A DNA stretch of 33,306 bases from Bacteroidota bacterium (lineage in GTDB: Bacteria; Bacteroidota; Bacteroidia; Palsa-965), in the NCBI GenBank assembly GCA_003151415.1, contig PLXK01000020.1, forward strand, positions 1 through 33,306. The letters are read 5' to 3'. Both the position numbers and the translations under genes were made by a program. Shown piece by piece: positions 1 through 8,037 of this stretch (position 1 is the first letter of the stretch; each line of letters opens with the position of its first letter). Under the pieces are notes generated by a model, which searched no databases, was not told where the DNA came from, and was given only the letters and a program-made list of their open reading frames with translations.

Positions 1-1
1 A

Positions 2-412
2 CAGATGGCATTCCCGGGAGGAAGCTCGGAGCCTGAAGACGTAGACCTTGTTCAGACAGCAATTCGGGAAACCTTTGAGGAAGTGGGCGTAAGGGTCAAC
101 CGGGAGCAGGTAATGGGCCCGTTAACGCCCTTGTATATACCCGCAAGCAATTTTCTGGTTCAGCCATTTATTGCCTGCCTGAACGAAAAACCGGCCTTCG
201 CTGCTGATCCAACGGAGGTGAGCGCCTTGTTGGAGTTTGATTTGTTTTTGATACTCGATCCGCAATTGAAAAAATCAAAACAGCGTATCTATTCAAATGG
301 TATGAAAGCCGAAACCCCCTATTATGACATAAGGGGTTTCGAAGTATGGGGAGCTACTGCTATGATAACAAGTGAATTGTCGGCTATTGTGCAGGAAATC
401 TGTTCTTCCTGA
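2..412 (+). CDS. Nudix hydrolase, CoA pyrophosphatase-like, 5'-truncated by the window edge
   Basis: The frame is open from the first complete codon, so the gene starts outside the window; the ATG at position 5 is internal. The visible start reads Q-M-A-F-P-G-G, matching the conserved GQIAFPGG segment just before the Nudix box in the NudL/CoAse family. It is followed by the box core RETFEEVGV, whose Glu residues bind the catalytic metal. Family members hydrolyse CoA and its derivatives to phosphopantetheine and 3',5'-ADP. The C-terminal half holds the barrel strands (for example TPYYDIRGFEVWGATAMIT) typical of this subgroup, where Y-x-W/I-W-G-T/A-A-x-I-T is common. The identification rests on about two thirds of the protein; another Nudix pyrophosphatase remains possible. 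The next gene is convergent, 23 bp away. Confidence 0.85.
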   Translation, partial: QMAFPGGSSEPEDVDLVQTAIRETFEEVGVRVNREQVMGPLTPLYIPASNFLVQPFIACLNEKPAFAADPTEVSALLEFDLFLILDPQLKKSKQRIYSNGMKAETPYYDIRGFEVWGATAMITSELSAIVQEICSS

Positions 413-435
413 AATCAATTAAGGTCTCGAAGAAA

Positions 436-1224
436 TCATTTCTTCTTGAAATCAATGACCTGGTTGTCAAAACAGAGATAATACAGGCCCTTATTGAAGC
501 TGGCCACGTCTATGTCTTTGCCGTATCCCTTCTTTATAATATTGCCGAAGGAGTCGTATATCTCATACATGGAAATACCCGAGAGCATCACCTCTTTGGT
601 GTCTTTCCCCAAAGCAAAGGTGAGAGGGGTTGCCGTGGAATTGAAGGTGATTTCTTTGGTGTATTTAATGGTTCCGGCAAATCCGATCTGTTTGACACGA
701 AAGCGGTTGATTCCCGAATGCGGGGAAACCTGGAATTTATAATCGTGCTTTTCAGGAGTGCCCTCACCCATGATTTCACCCACATTGATCCATTTGTTCC
801 AGCGATACTGTTCAATGATGAATGGAAGTGAACCCTGTTCGCCTTTTACCGACCAGGCTATTGTTCCCTGATCGTTTACATTGATGGAGATCGGTTCAAA
901 GGTGGCCTTTGGTTTCAAAGCTTCGGGATTGAGAACCTTGGGGGTGCAATCATCCTTGTGCTTAATCTCTACACGAACCTCTGCTCCTGGCTTTATGGCG
1001 AATTGTGAAAAATCGATTTCAAAGGCGCTGGAGTTAATCTCATCGGTGGTAACCTGGCCGTTAATGAGTACCTCATAGGTACAAAAACCGACCCCGCTGC
1101 CCGCAAATCCATTTTGAACATAAAGGTTCTTGTTCTGGTATTTTCCCTCCACAAAAATACTGCCCGCAAAAGTCATCACGCAGGAAACCAGGAGAAAGAA
1201 TAAAGAAACACTTACTTTTTTCAT
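436..1224 (-). CDS. Secreted protein of unknown function with a T9SS type A-like C-terminal tail
   Basis: A longer open frame begins at 1302, but the Met at 1224 opens a typical signal peptide (MKKVSVSLFFLLVSCVMTFAG), so I place the start there (262 residues). The mature part is rich in beta strands and has a few cysteines. The last ~75 residues resemble a type A sorting domain: a MYEIYDSFGNIIKKG strand pair, then a short D-V-A-S-F-N-K-G-L-Y-Y strand and a basic end (DFKKK). In the T9SS such tails direct export across the outer membrane. I do not recognise a catalytic domain. A TAnnTTTG promoter element lies 36 bp upstream of this start, which supports it over the longer frame. Confidence 0.75.
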   Translation of the reverse strand: MKKVSVSLFFLLVSCVMTFAGSIFVEGKYQNKNLYVQNGFAGSGVGFCTYEVLINGQVTTDEINSSAFEIDFSQFAIKPGAEVRVEIKHKDDCTPKVLNPEALKPKATFEPISINVNDQGTIAWSVKGEQGSLPFIIEQYRWNKWINVGEIMGEGTPEKHDYKFQVSPHSGINRFRVKQIGFAGTIKYTKEITFNSTATPLTFALGKDTKEVMLSGISMYEIYDSFGNIIKKGYGKDIDVASFNKGLYYLCFDNQVIDFKKK

Positions 1225-1260
1225 TGTTGTTCTTATAGGAGATGAATAAATCGAGTAAAA

Positions 1261-1268
1261 CAAAAGTA
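1261..1268 (-). promoter_or_regulatory. -7 element of a Bacteroidota promoter for the 436-1224 gene
   Basis: On the minus strand the sequence reads TACTTTTG, an exact TAnnTTTG match. No clear TTTG lies at the expected upstream distance. It falls inside the longer version of the downstream reading frame, which argues for the shorter, signal-peptide start. Confidence 0.4.
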
Positions 1269-1362
1269 ATTTATTTATACTTAAAAACCTTGTTTTTTGC
1301 AAGAATTTAACAAAATAATGACAAAAAGGAGGGAGAAATGCTGTTTCAGAAACGAAACCGCT

Positions 1363-1560
1363 TCAGGCCCGGTGTAAAAGCTTGATTATAAGGAAAATGA
1401 ATGAATAGACGAGAATAATTGTGAGAATCAGCTTGGGAGCCACACCCTTGAAATATTTCTGATCAACAGTTTTGTCCTTTCTGTAGGCCCAGATCAGCCC
1501 CACGATGAAAACAACGGCAAAACAAATTGAAAAAATAATCTGGCCCTTTGTGAAATGCAC
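1363..1560 (-). CDS. Small two-helix membrane protein, unknown function
   Basis: A 65-residue protein with two hydrophobic segments (about residues 8-25 and 43-60) joined by a short basic, polar loop (YRKDKTVDQKYFKG) and ending in a basic tail. The arrangement suggests an inner-membrane hairpin. It is monocistronic by position. A TATCTTTG element (minus strand, 1577-1584) sits 16 bp before the ATG. I recognise no family with a known function; the clean hydrophobic pattern, good start codon and promoter element make it a probable real gene. Confidence 0.65.
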   Translation of the reverse strand: MHFTKGQIIFSICFAVVFIVGLIWAYRKDKTVDQKYFKGVAPKLILTIILVYSFIFLIIKLLHRA

Positions 1561-1576
1561 GGTGTGTAATTTGGTG

Positions 1577-1584
1577 CAAAGATA
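1577..1584 (-). promoter_or_regulatory. -7 promoter element for the small membrane protein gene
   Basis: Minus strand TATCTTTG, an exact TAnnTTTG match 16 bp before the ATG at 1560, implying a very short leader. No convincing TTTG is seen 17-23 bp further upstream. Confidence 0.4.
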
Positions 1585-1868
1585 TTTCCATATTTGGATC
1601 CATCATCTGAATTGGACATATTTCCTCAAAAAGAGTATTTCTGTTCCGGAATAGCCGGAGAGGCCCGAACGCGGATTCTGAAGCTTTTCAAACATTTTAG
1701 ACAAGTTAAGCCAGAGAGACTATCTTTGGTTTCAGATTGGGCGAATCGGATTATTCCATCTTTTATTCGCTTTGGGCGCATAAAACAGGCTGGTTTAACC
1801 GGAAGGTTCCTCCCCGGGGGATAAGGGGCATGACCAGGCTTTTCTGCTTTGTGTAAATTGAATTGAAA
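1585..1868. other. Intergenic region without a supported gene
   Basis: About 0.3 kb between the divergent small membrane protein and WG-repeat genes. Short open frames exist on both strands but have no signal, motif or codon pattern I would defend. A TATCTTTG (1721-1728, plus strand) could be a promoter element for the downstream gene, with a long leader of about 140 bases. I see nothing else. Confidence 0.4.
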
Positions 1869-3995
1869 ATGATGCGGCTTGTGCGTAAACCGGTATGGAT
1901 GCTTTTGTTCCTGCTTGTCGTTCCTTCCCTGACCTTTGCAGGAAGGCTGGAACGGGGTATGGAAGCTCTGCGGATTTACAATTATTTCAAGGCCAAAGCT
2001 CTTTTTGAAAAAGCAGTAAAACGTCACAGGGCCGGTGCCGCCTTTGGACTGAGTACCATTTATTACCGTTCTGATAACCCATTTCACAACATTGATTCCG
2101 CATACAGATATATTCTCATGACAGAATCGGCTTTTAAGCGGGCGGCTCCTTCCGAGAAAAAAAGACTCCTGAAATTTGGTGTGGTCGACTCTGCTGTGGC
2201 CCGCCTCAAACGTCTGATTAATCTGGAGGCCTTTAGCAAGGCCGCGCAAACCAACAATCCCGAAGTGCTTTCCGGATTTATCCGGGTTCATCAGGACGCG
2301 GAGTCTCTGCCTGAGGCCGTGGCACTGCGAAATCACCTGGCCTTTGAAATTGCAGACAGCGCAGGATCCTATGAAGTGATGCAGGCTTTCATGGAAAAAT
2401 ACCCGGATGCCCTGGAAAAAAAACAGGCCAAAGAACGCTATGATCTGCTGTTATACAAAAGCCTGACTGCCGACGGAAAAGAAAACAGCTATACTTCCTT
2501 TCTCCGCGATCATCCGGATAGTCCTTACCGGCGGGAAGCTGAAAATATTCTTTTCGTGATCTGCGTGCCCGACAATACCATTGAACAATACCATGCCTTT
2601 GTCAGAAAATATCCGGAGAACCACAACGTGGAGGCGGCATGGCACAACATCTATACTCTCTATACCAATGACGGGAGCCTGAAAAGTATCAGGGAATTCA
2701 AAACGAAGTTTCCGGATTATCCTTTCCAGCAAATCGTCAACAGAGACATCAACCTGGCAGCCACCGTTTTTTATCCGGCACGGGATAACAACCGGTGGGG
2801 GTTTGTCGATTCCACCGGAAAAGAACTTATCGGATTTGTCTATGAATTTGTCGACAAATATTCGGAAGGCCTGGCCGAAGCAGGACTGAATGGACACAGC
2901 GGATTCATCAGCAAATCGGGTAAGGTGACCATCCCCTTTGAATACGAAGAAGTCGAGGCATTCAGCGGAGGCCTTTCGATAGTGAAAAAGAACGGGAAAG
3001 CCGGGGTCATCAACAAAATGGGCAAGGTGATCGTTCCTTTAATCTATGAAGAGATTCATGATTTTTCAGAAGGCCTGGCCGTGGTGATGAAAGGCGAAAA
3101 ATTCGGATACATCGGAAAAGACGGCAAAGAACAGATTCCATGTCTGTATACCAGCGCACAGGATTTTTCAGAAGGGCTGGCTGTTGTTGAGGTGGACGGA
3201 ATCTTTGGTTTTATTTCCAGAAACGGAAGCCTGGCCATTCCCCTTCAATTCGAGTGGGCAGAGAAAATGCAGCATGGAAAAAGCAGGGTGAAGAAGTCGG
3301 GAAAATATGGAATCATCCGGGAAAAGGGAGATTTTTTTGTTCCCTGCGAGTATGATCTGATCAACGATTTTTCGGAAGGCTTTGCCCTGGCGGTGAAAGG
3401 AAAAAAATTCGGTTTTCTCGACAGCACAGGAAAAGAACGCATTGAACCCGAATATGATTATTCGGCAGATATAGCTGCCATGAACGGCTTTCACGACGGA
3501 CTCGCCAAGATCGAAATAAACAGAAAAAAGGGGTTCATCGATGCAGCGGGTAAAATTGTCGTTCCCCGGGATTATGAAGACATCCGGTATTTCAGCGAGG
3601 GCTTTGCAGCGGTGCTGCGGAAAGGAAAGTGGGGCTATATCGACCGCAAGCTGCATCTGAAAATCGATTATGAATACGAATATGCCGGCGATTTTATCAA
3701 TGAAAAAGCAAGAGTAAAAAAGAAAGACAAATTCGGATTTATTGATAAAAAAGGAAAGGTTGTCATTCCCCTGGTGTATGAAGAGGCAGGCGATTTCAAA
3801 GCGGGTCGCTGTTATGTCACCCTAGGCGGCAAACAGGGTATTATTGATGAGAACAATGCCTTTATCCTGAATTGTGAATATGATAAAATAAAACCCGCCG
3901 AAACAGGCACCTACCTCATACTCGAGAAAAACGGGAAAATGGCCTACTTCAAGCTGGCCGATTCCAAAGTGTTCTGGAAAGAAGACGGTTTTTAA
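1869..3995 (+). CDS. Secreted or periplasmic WG-repeat protein
   Basis: A 708-residue protein. A TTG two codons upstream also keeps the frame open, but the ATG at 1869 is a better start. Residues ~1-26 form a signal peptide (hydrophobic run ending LTFAG). Residues ~27-305 are helical and TPR-like, with segments such as YNYFKAKALFEKAVK. From about residue 310 to the end run about eleven or twelve WG/KWG-type repeats of ~30-35 residues, each of the form [WF]-G-[FY]-[IV]-[DS]-x-x-G-K-x-x-[IV]-P-x-x-Y-[ED], followed by F-S-E-G-L/F-A-V/E (for example WGFVDSTGKELIGF, FGYIGKDGKEQIP). WG repeats are common in Bacteroidota, and their binding partners are largely unknown. No enzyme motif is present. 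It stands alone between convergent neighbours. Confidence 0.88.
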   Translation: MMRLVRKPVWMLLFLLVVPSLTFAGRLERGMEALRIYNYFKAKALFEKAVKRHRAGAAFGLSTIYYRSDNPFHNIDSAYRYILMTESAFKRAAPSEKKRLLKFGVVDSAVARLKRLINLEAFSKAAQTNNPEVLSGFIRVHQDAESLPEAVALRNHLAFEIADSAGSYEVMQAFMEKYPDALEKKQAKERYDLLLYKSLTADGKENSYTSFLRDHPDSPYRREAENILFVICVPDNTIEQYHAFVRKYPENHNVEAAWHNIYTLYTNDGSLKSIREFKTKFPDYPFQQIVNRDINLAATVFYPARDNNRWGFVDSTGKELIGFVYEFVDKYSEGLAEAGLNGHSGFISKSGKVTIPFEYEEVEAFSGGLSIVKKNGKAGVINKMGKVIVPLIYEEIHDFSEGLAVVMKGEKFGYIGKDGKEQIPCLYTSAQDFSEGLAVVEVDGIFGFISRNGSLAIPLQFEWAEKMQHGKSRVKKSGKYGIIREKGDFFVPCEYDLINDFSEGFALAVKGKKFGFLDSTGKERIEPEYDYSADIAAMNGFHDGLAKIEINRKKGFIDAAGKIVVPRDYEDIRYFSEGFAAVLRKGKWGYIDRKLHLKIDYEYEYAGDFINEKARVKKKDKFGFIDKKGKVVIPLVYEEAGDFKAGRCYVTLGGKQGIIDENNAFILNCEYDKIKPAETGTYLILEKNGKMAYFKLADSKVFWKEDGF

Positions 3996-4025
3996 TCTCA
4001 GCACCCGGCACCCTTCGCAATGATT

Positions 4026-4280
4026 CTAAAACTTCAGATGGATAAAAATCCGGCCGAAGTTCTTGCTGTCTTTCTGGAGCCGGTGGTATAGCCTTTTGAT
4101 TTCGGGTTGTTCAAAAAAACGAATCACCCGTTTCTTCAATTGCCCGCTTCCCTTTCCCGGAATGATTTCAATAGTGGGTATTTTCTTTTGTATCGCTTCG
4201 GACAAGACATCATTCAAAGCCTTTTCGATCGACTTGCTGTTATTGAAAATGTCGTGGAGATCAAGTTTGAGGGAGGACAA
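4026..4280 (-). CDS. Small Smr (MutS2 C-terminal-like) domain protein
   Basis: An 84-residue stand-alone Smr domain. It opens with LDLHDIF (the D-L-H-x-x signature) and has the glycine loop PGKGSGQLKKRV, equivalent to the H-G-x-G-x-G-x-L of Smr nucleases, then QPEIKRLYHRLQKDSKNFGRIFIHL at the C terminus, shared with other small Smr proteins. Smr domains have nicking or RNA/DNA-cleaving activity in MutS2 and related proteins. Here the His normally before GKGSG is a Pro, a known variant in the small-protein subgroup. No ATG lies near the start: TTG at 4280 is the likely initiator, and the frame stays open for some codons upstream. It lies 52 bp downstream of the M23 peptidase gene's stop only in coordinate terms; on the minus strand it follows that gene and may share its transcript. 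Confidence 0.8.
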   Translation of the reverse strand: MSSLKLDLHDIFNNSKSIEKALNDVLSEAIQKKIPTIEIIPGKGSGQLKKRVIRFFEQPEIKRLYHRLQKDSKNFGRIFIHLKF

Positions 4281-4332
4281 TGCCGGAAAGAAATTAGGTG
4301 AGTGTGAAGACAGAATTTGAAGCGGAAAAAGA

Positions 4333-5259
4333 TCAGCCTACTTTCAACTTCCTTCCAACCTGCAGATTGGTTGTTGTTTTGATGCCATTCATGCGGCACA
4401 GTAAAGTTACCGTAGTTCCGTAACGCCGCGCAATCAGAGAAAGGGAATCGCCTTTTCGCACGTTGTAATAACGCACATAAGCCGGTTTTCCTTTGCCGCC
4501 ATTTGTTTTTACCGCATACGAACCACCACCGTTGTTGATCCGTTTGCTGGCATAATCAAATGTCTTGCGTGAAATGACCAGCGTGTCGGTCTTGAGTTTG
4601 TATTCGGCAAAATTGACAAGTTCGTTCGGGTCAATGGGCATTCCTTTGTAACGCACTTCAAAATGAAGATGGCTGCCAAATGAATGTCCGGTGTTTCCGC
4701 CAAGTCCGATGATTGTACCAGCGTCAACATCCTGTCCGGCTTCAACAAGCAGTTTACTCAGGTGGGCATAGTAAGTCTCCAGTCCGTTTGCATGACGGAT
4801 GATGACCACATTTCCATAAGACTTGTTTCGTTTGGCAATCCGCACCTTGCCTTCGAATGCCGCATGAACGGAGTCGCCGATTTCAAGCTTGATGTCAACG
4901 CCAAAATGAGGCTGCCCGTGACGGTAACCGAAATTGGAAGTCGTGTATCCTTTGAAAGGATGTGTATAGCCACAGTATTGCGGGTCATTAACCAGGATAC
5001 GGATGGAATCCTTGAAATTGGCAAGATCCATTTTTTCGACAACATGAATGACGGAAGTGTCGAAATCGGTATAAACATCATAGGCCGGAAAACGAATCAA
5101 TGAATCGTTTACGCTCAGCGCTTTTGAAAGATCAGCCTTGACAGTGTCTTTGTGGGAAGGTTCGTTGTTGTTGGATAAAGGGGAAATGGGGTTTCCTGCA
5201 AAGGCGTTAAGCCCAAACAGAACACATGCAAGAATGAAGATGTTTCTTCTCTTTTTCAA
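4333..5259 (-). CDS. Secreted M23 (LytM-type) peptidoglycan endopeptidase with a C-terminal LysM domain
   Basis: A 308-residue protein. Residues 1-21 are a signal peptide (MKKRRNIFILACVLFGLNAFA). The peptidase M23 domain spans about residues 95-215 and has the zinc ligands H118-x3-D122 (HFGVD) and the H-x-H pair in HLHFE (197-201). A LysM peptidoglycan-binding domain follows a Gly/Lys-rich linker at about residues 263-308 (YNVRKGDSLSLIARRYG...). The family cleaves peptide cross-links in peptidoglycan, or acts as a regulator if degenerate; here all visible ligands are intact, so an active envelope hydrolase is expected. A plausible two-part promoter lies just upstream. Confidence 0.93.
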   Translation of the reverse strand: MKKRRNIFILACVLFGLNAFAGNPISPLSNNNEPSHKDTVKADLSKALSVNDSLIRFPAYDVYTDFDTSVIHVVEKMDLANFKDSIRILVNDPQYCGYTHPFKGYTTSNFGYRHGQPHFGVDIKLEIGDSVHAAFEGKVRIAKRNKSYGNVVIIRHANGLETYYAHLSKLLVEAGQDVDAGTIIGLGGNTGHSFGSHLHFEVRYKGMPIDPNELVNFAEYKLKTDTLVISRKTFDYASKRINNGGGSYAVKTNGGKGKPAYVRYYNVRKGDSLSLIARRYGTTVTLLCRMNGIKTTTNLQVGRKLKVG

Positions 5260-5302
5260 AATAATAATCAGGATCGGGGTCCATAATTTGTAATAAGCTG
5301 GG

Positions 5303-5332
5303 CGAAGTTAATGAATTATCTTAAAAAACAAA
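5303..5332 (-). promoter_or_regulatory. Candidate promoter for the M23/LysM peptidase gene
   Basis: Minus strand: TTTG (5329-5332), an 18-bp gap, then TAACTTCG (5303-5310), one mismatch from TAnnTTTG. This implies a leader of about 40 bases before the ATG at 5259. Confidence 0.45.
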
Positions 5333-5452
5333 ATTTTTGTGTTTTCCCCCTGGTTCGCTGAAGTATGGATGAATCAGGATGTTAGGAGTGGCTTAAGACT
5401 ACTTCCGGAACAATCATGCCCAACATGTGAACGTAAACTGATGTTCGTTTAG

Positions 5453-5460
5453 TATATTTG
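5453..5460 (+). promoter_or_regulatory. -7 promoter element for the cyclophilin gene
   Basis: TATATTTG, an exact TAnnTTTG match, 11 bp before the first ATG of the cyclophilin gene. No clear TTTG lies upstream. Such a short leader suggests near-leaderless initiation, or use of the second ATG at 5478. Confidence 0.45.
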
Positions 5461-5471
5461 CCGAAACTATA

Positions 5472-5915
5472 ATGCATATGAAAACAGCAGAAATCGTAAC
5501 CGGAAAGGGTACAATGAAAGTGGAGTTCTTTGAAAAAGATGCTCCGAATACAGTGAAAAATTTTTGTGACCTTGCTCAGAAAGGGTTTTATGATGGATTG
5601 AATTTTCACCGGGTTCTTCCTGGTTTTGTGATCCAGGGTGGATGTCCGAATGGTACCGGCGCTGGCGGACCGGGATACAAAATCAAGTGCGAACTGACCG
5701 GTGAAAACCAGGTTCACGACAAGGGAATACTGTCCATGGCCCATGCCGGACGAGATACCGGAGGTTCCCAGTTCTTTATTTGTCTCAGCCGCAATCAGAC
5801 CAAACACCTCGACCGGCAGCATACCTGTTTCGGTAAAGTTATTGATGGTCTGGATGTGATTGAATCCATCCGTCAGGGCGATAAAATTGAGAAGATTACC
5901 ATCTCTGAAAATTAA
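5472..5915 (+). CDS. Peptidyl-prolyl cis-trans isomerase, cyclophilin type
   Basis: A 147-residue single-domain cyclophilin without a signal peptide, so probably cytoplasmic. Visible family signatures are FHRVLPGFVIQGG (active-site Arg and Phe with the FxxQGG segment), GAGGPGYKIKCE, LSMAHAGRDTGGSQFFI (the GSQFFI substrate-pocket strand) and TCFGKVIDGLDVIESI. The pocket Trp of eukaryotic cyclophilins is replaced by a His (KHLDRQHTCFG), as in many bacterial forms. These enzymes isomerise X-Pro bonds during folding. The start could be either ATG (5472 or 5478). Confidence 0.93.
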   Translation: MHMKTAEIVTGKGTMKVEFFEKDAPNTVKNFCDLAQKGFYDGLNFHRVLPGFVIQGGCPNGTGAGGPGYKIKCELTGENQVHDKGILSMAHAGRDTGGSQFFICLSRNQTKHLDRQHTCFGKVIDGLDVIESIRQGDKIEKITISEN

Positions 5916-5934
5916 GCCGAATCCTTTTTTCTTT

Positions 5935-5976
5935 CTGCCATTTGTTCCGGGAACTCCTTTTTGGAACAAATGGCAG
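5935..5976. repeat. Perfect 14-bp inverted repeat (hairpin) after the cyclophilin gene
   Basis: CTGCCATTTGTTCC (5935-5948) and GGAACAAATGGCAG (5963-5976) are exact reverse complements around a 14-base loop. A weaker outer pair, AATCC (5920-5924) with GGATT (5981-5985), extends it. It begins 20 bp after the cyclophilin stop. No T-run follows the right arm on the plus strand, so it is not a textbook intrinsic terminator, although a T-rich stretch precedes the left arm. It could be a transcript 3'-end stabiliser or a protein-binding palindrome. Confidence 0.75.
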
Positions 5977-6059
5977 CAGAGGATTTGGATGTGATGCGGA
6001 TCCGTTTACACGTCTCCGGTTACCGCTCATCCTTCTTTCTTTTGATTCTCTCATCTTCC

Positions 6060-6092
6060 TTGTTAAATCCCGAATTTTAAAGCTTACCTTTG
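6060..6092 (+). promoter_or_regulatory. Candidate promoter for the M61 peptidase gene
   Basis: TTG (6060-6062), a 22-bp gap, then TACCTTTG (6085-6092), an exact TAnnTTTG. This places transcription start just before the ATG at 6119 and after the in-frame upstream region, which argues against the longer frame that starts at 5942. Confidence 0.5.
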
Positions 6093-6118
6093 AGGGTATG
6101 GATATCGGCTTAAACACA

Positions 6119-7984
6119 ATGAGGTTGAGAAAGTCAATGCTGCTGGCAATCATTTTCCTGTTTGCCGGATCACATTTGAGTGCGGGAGGCCCCGGCGCTT
6201 TTTACAAATACACCCTTGATCTGACCAAAGTCAGCGACGATAAACTGAACGTCGAGCTGCTCAGCCCCAAACTGGAGGCCGCCGAGGTGACCTTCCATAT
6301 CCCTAAAATTGTTCCCGGTACCTACGAAATCTATGATTTTGGAAGATTCATCTCCTCCTTCAAAGCCACCGACGATCAGGGAGCAGATATGCATGCAGAA
6401 CACATCGATACCAACAGCTGGAAAATAAAAAACGCGACACATCTTGCAAAAATATCTTATCGGGTGTCAAACTCCTGGCATAGCAATGCCGGCCTGCCCA
6501 TCGTTTTTGAACCTGCCGGAACCAATATCGAGGATGGAAAAAATTTCATTTTGAACAACCACGGATTCTTCGGCTTTTTTGAAGGGATGAAGAAAATGGA
6601 CTATGAACTGGACATTACAAAACCGGAAGGTTTCTACGGGTCGACAAGCCTTACCGATGTTCATACATCCGGAAATACAGATGTTTATCATGTGGCGGAC
6701 TACATGAAACTTGTCGATGCCCCGATTATGTATTGCAAGCCGGACACGACCACCGTCAGGATCGGTGATGCCCGGGTTCTGATCTCTTCCTATTCTCCGA
6801 ATCACATTGTTTCATCGGCTTACATTGCCGAAAACATCAGTCAGATCCTGAAAGCCCAACAGGACTATCTGGGTGGCAAATTGCCGATAGACAAATATGC
6901 CTTTATCTTTTATTTTTGCGAGAAACCTACACTTTCGGGCAACAGCGGGGCGCTGGAGCACAATCAATCTTCTTTTTACGTTTTGCCTGAAATCAAGGAG
7001 GAGTTTCTTCGTCAAACCCTTCGGGATGTGGCGGCCCATGAATTCTTTCACGTAGTCACCCCATTGTCGATCCATTCCGAAGAAATCGCCGATTTCGATT
7101 TCATGGTTCCGCACATGTCCGAACACCTCTGGCTGTATGAAGGCATGACCGAATATTCGGCGGGTCTGGTTCAGATTAAATACGGCATCATTGACCTGGA
7201 CACCTATATCAATATGATCCATGATAAAATAGTAGCCGCATCGAAGTTTAAGGACAGCCTGCCCATGACCGTGATGAGCCGACATGTTGTTGAAAAAGAA
7301 TACCACGACCAATACAACAACGTTTACCAGAAAGGTGCGCTCATTGGCATGTGTCTGGATATGAAACTGAGAAAACTTTCCGGGGGACAATACGGTATCC
7401 AGGAAATGCTCCGTGATCTTAGCAAAACCTACGGAAAGGACAAAGCATTCAAAGACGATGAGTTGTTTGATGCGATCGTAAAACTGACTTATCCGGAAAT
7501 CGGTGAATTCTTCAAGAAGTATGTATCGGGTCCGAACCCTTTGCCATTTAAGGAAATGCTCGGATATGCCGGTATTGAATTCAAGGCAGAGACAACCACC
7601 AAAGGCATCACCCTGGGCAGTTTTGATCTTGGATACGATGAACAGGCCAAACATTTTATAGTTGCCGGAACCAAGGACCTTGACAAATTCGGTAAAAAAA
7701 TGAAGTATAAAATGGGCGACCAGATCATCACTTTCAACGAAACAACCCTCACGCTGGAAAATGCACACGAGGTGATTCTGAAATATGTGATGAGTGCAAA
7801 GGCTGGAGATCAGCTCAAGATGAATGTGCTTCGTCCGGACAGGAAAGGGAAAATGAAAGAGAAATTGCTTCATGCAAAACTGATCGAAGTGGAAACACAC
7901 GAAACCAATGTCCTCGTTCCGGAAACAGAGGAACAACTGGCTTCGGATCAGCGCAGCTTCAGGAAATCATGGATCAATAAATAA
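6119..7984 (+). CDS. M61 family metallopeptidase (glycyl aminopeptidase-like), secreted
   Basis: The frame is open from 5942, but the first ~52 codons run through the hairpin and promoter. MRLRKSMLLAIIFLFAGSHLSAG is a good signal peptide, so I start at 6119 (621 residues; 6098 is an alternative). The N-terminal ~200 residues match the beta-rich M61 N-terminal domain. The catalytic domain has HEFFH (307-311), the H-E-x-x-H zinc site, and a downstream Glu in WLYEGMTEY (E341) as third ligand. A PDZ-like region is likely at ~510-590 (Y-K-M-G-D-Q-I...LRPDRKGK). M61 enzymes release N-terminal glycine or other residues; in Bacteroidota they are usually periplasmic. The LytS/LytTR pair begins 53 bp downstream, so co-transcription is possible. 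Confidence 0.9.
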   Translation: MRLRKSMLLAIIFLFAGSHLSAGGPGAFYKYTLDLTKVSDDKLNVELLSPKLEAAEVTFHIPKIVPGTYEIYDFGRFISSFKATDDQGADMHAEHIDTNSWKIKNATHLAKISYRVSNSWHSNAGLPIVFEPAGTNIEDGKNFILNNHGFFGFFEGMKKMDYELDITKPEGFYGSTSLTDVHTSGNTDVYHVADYMKLVDAPIMYCKPDTTTVRIGDARVLISSYSPNHIVSSAYIAENISQILKAQQDYLGGKLPIDKYAFIFYFCEKPTLSGNSGALEHNQSSFYVLPEIKEEFLRQTLRDVAAHEFFHVVTPLSIHSEEIADFDFMVPHMSEHLWLYEGMTEYSAGLVQIKYGIIDLDTYINMIHDKIVAASKFKDSLPMTVMSRHVVEKEYHDQYNNVYQKGALIGMCLDMKLRKLSGGQYGIQEMLRDLSKTYGKDKAFKDDELFDAIVKLTYPEIGEFFKKYVSGPNPLPFKEMLGYAGIEFKAETTTKGITLGSFDLGYDEQAKHFIVAGTKDLDKFGKKMKYKMGDQIITFNETTLTLENAHEVILKYVMSAKAGDQLKMNVLRPDRKGKMKEKLLHAKLIEVETHETNVLVPETEEQLASDQRSFRKSWINK

Positions 7985-8037
7985 TTTTTATCCGATGGTT
8001 TTCCATAAATACTTCCTGATTGTATACACCCGATAGC

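Noticed and set aside
1594-1824. 76-codon open frame upstream of the WG-repeat gene (and a longer one opposite it).
   Set aside because: No homology-like motif, signal or convincing start; extends through a presumed leader.
5942-6118. N-terminal extension of the M61 frame.
   Set aside because: It overlaps the hairpin and the promoter element; the signal peptide begins at 6119.
6812-7936. 374-codon open frame on the strand opposite the M61 gene.
   Set aside because: Shadow of the real gene: no start context, no domain, and the plus strand carries a complete HExxH enzyme.
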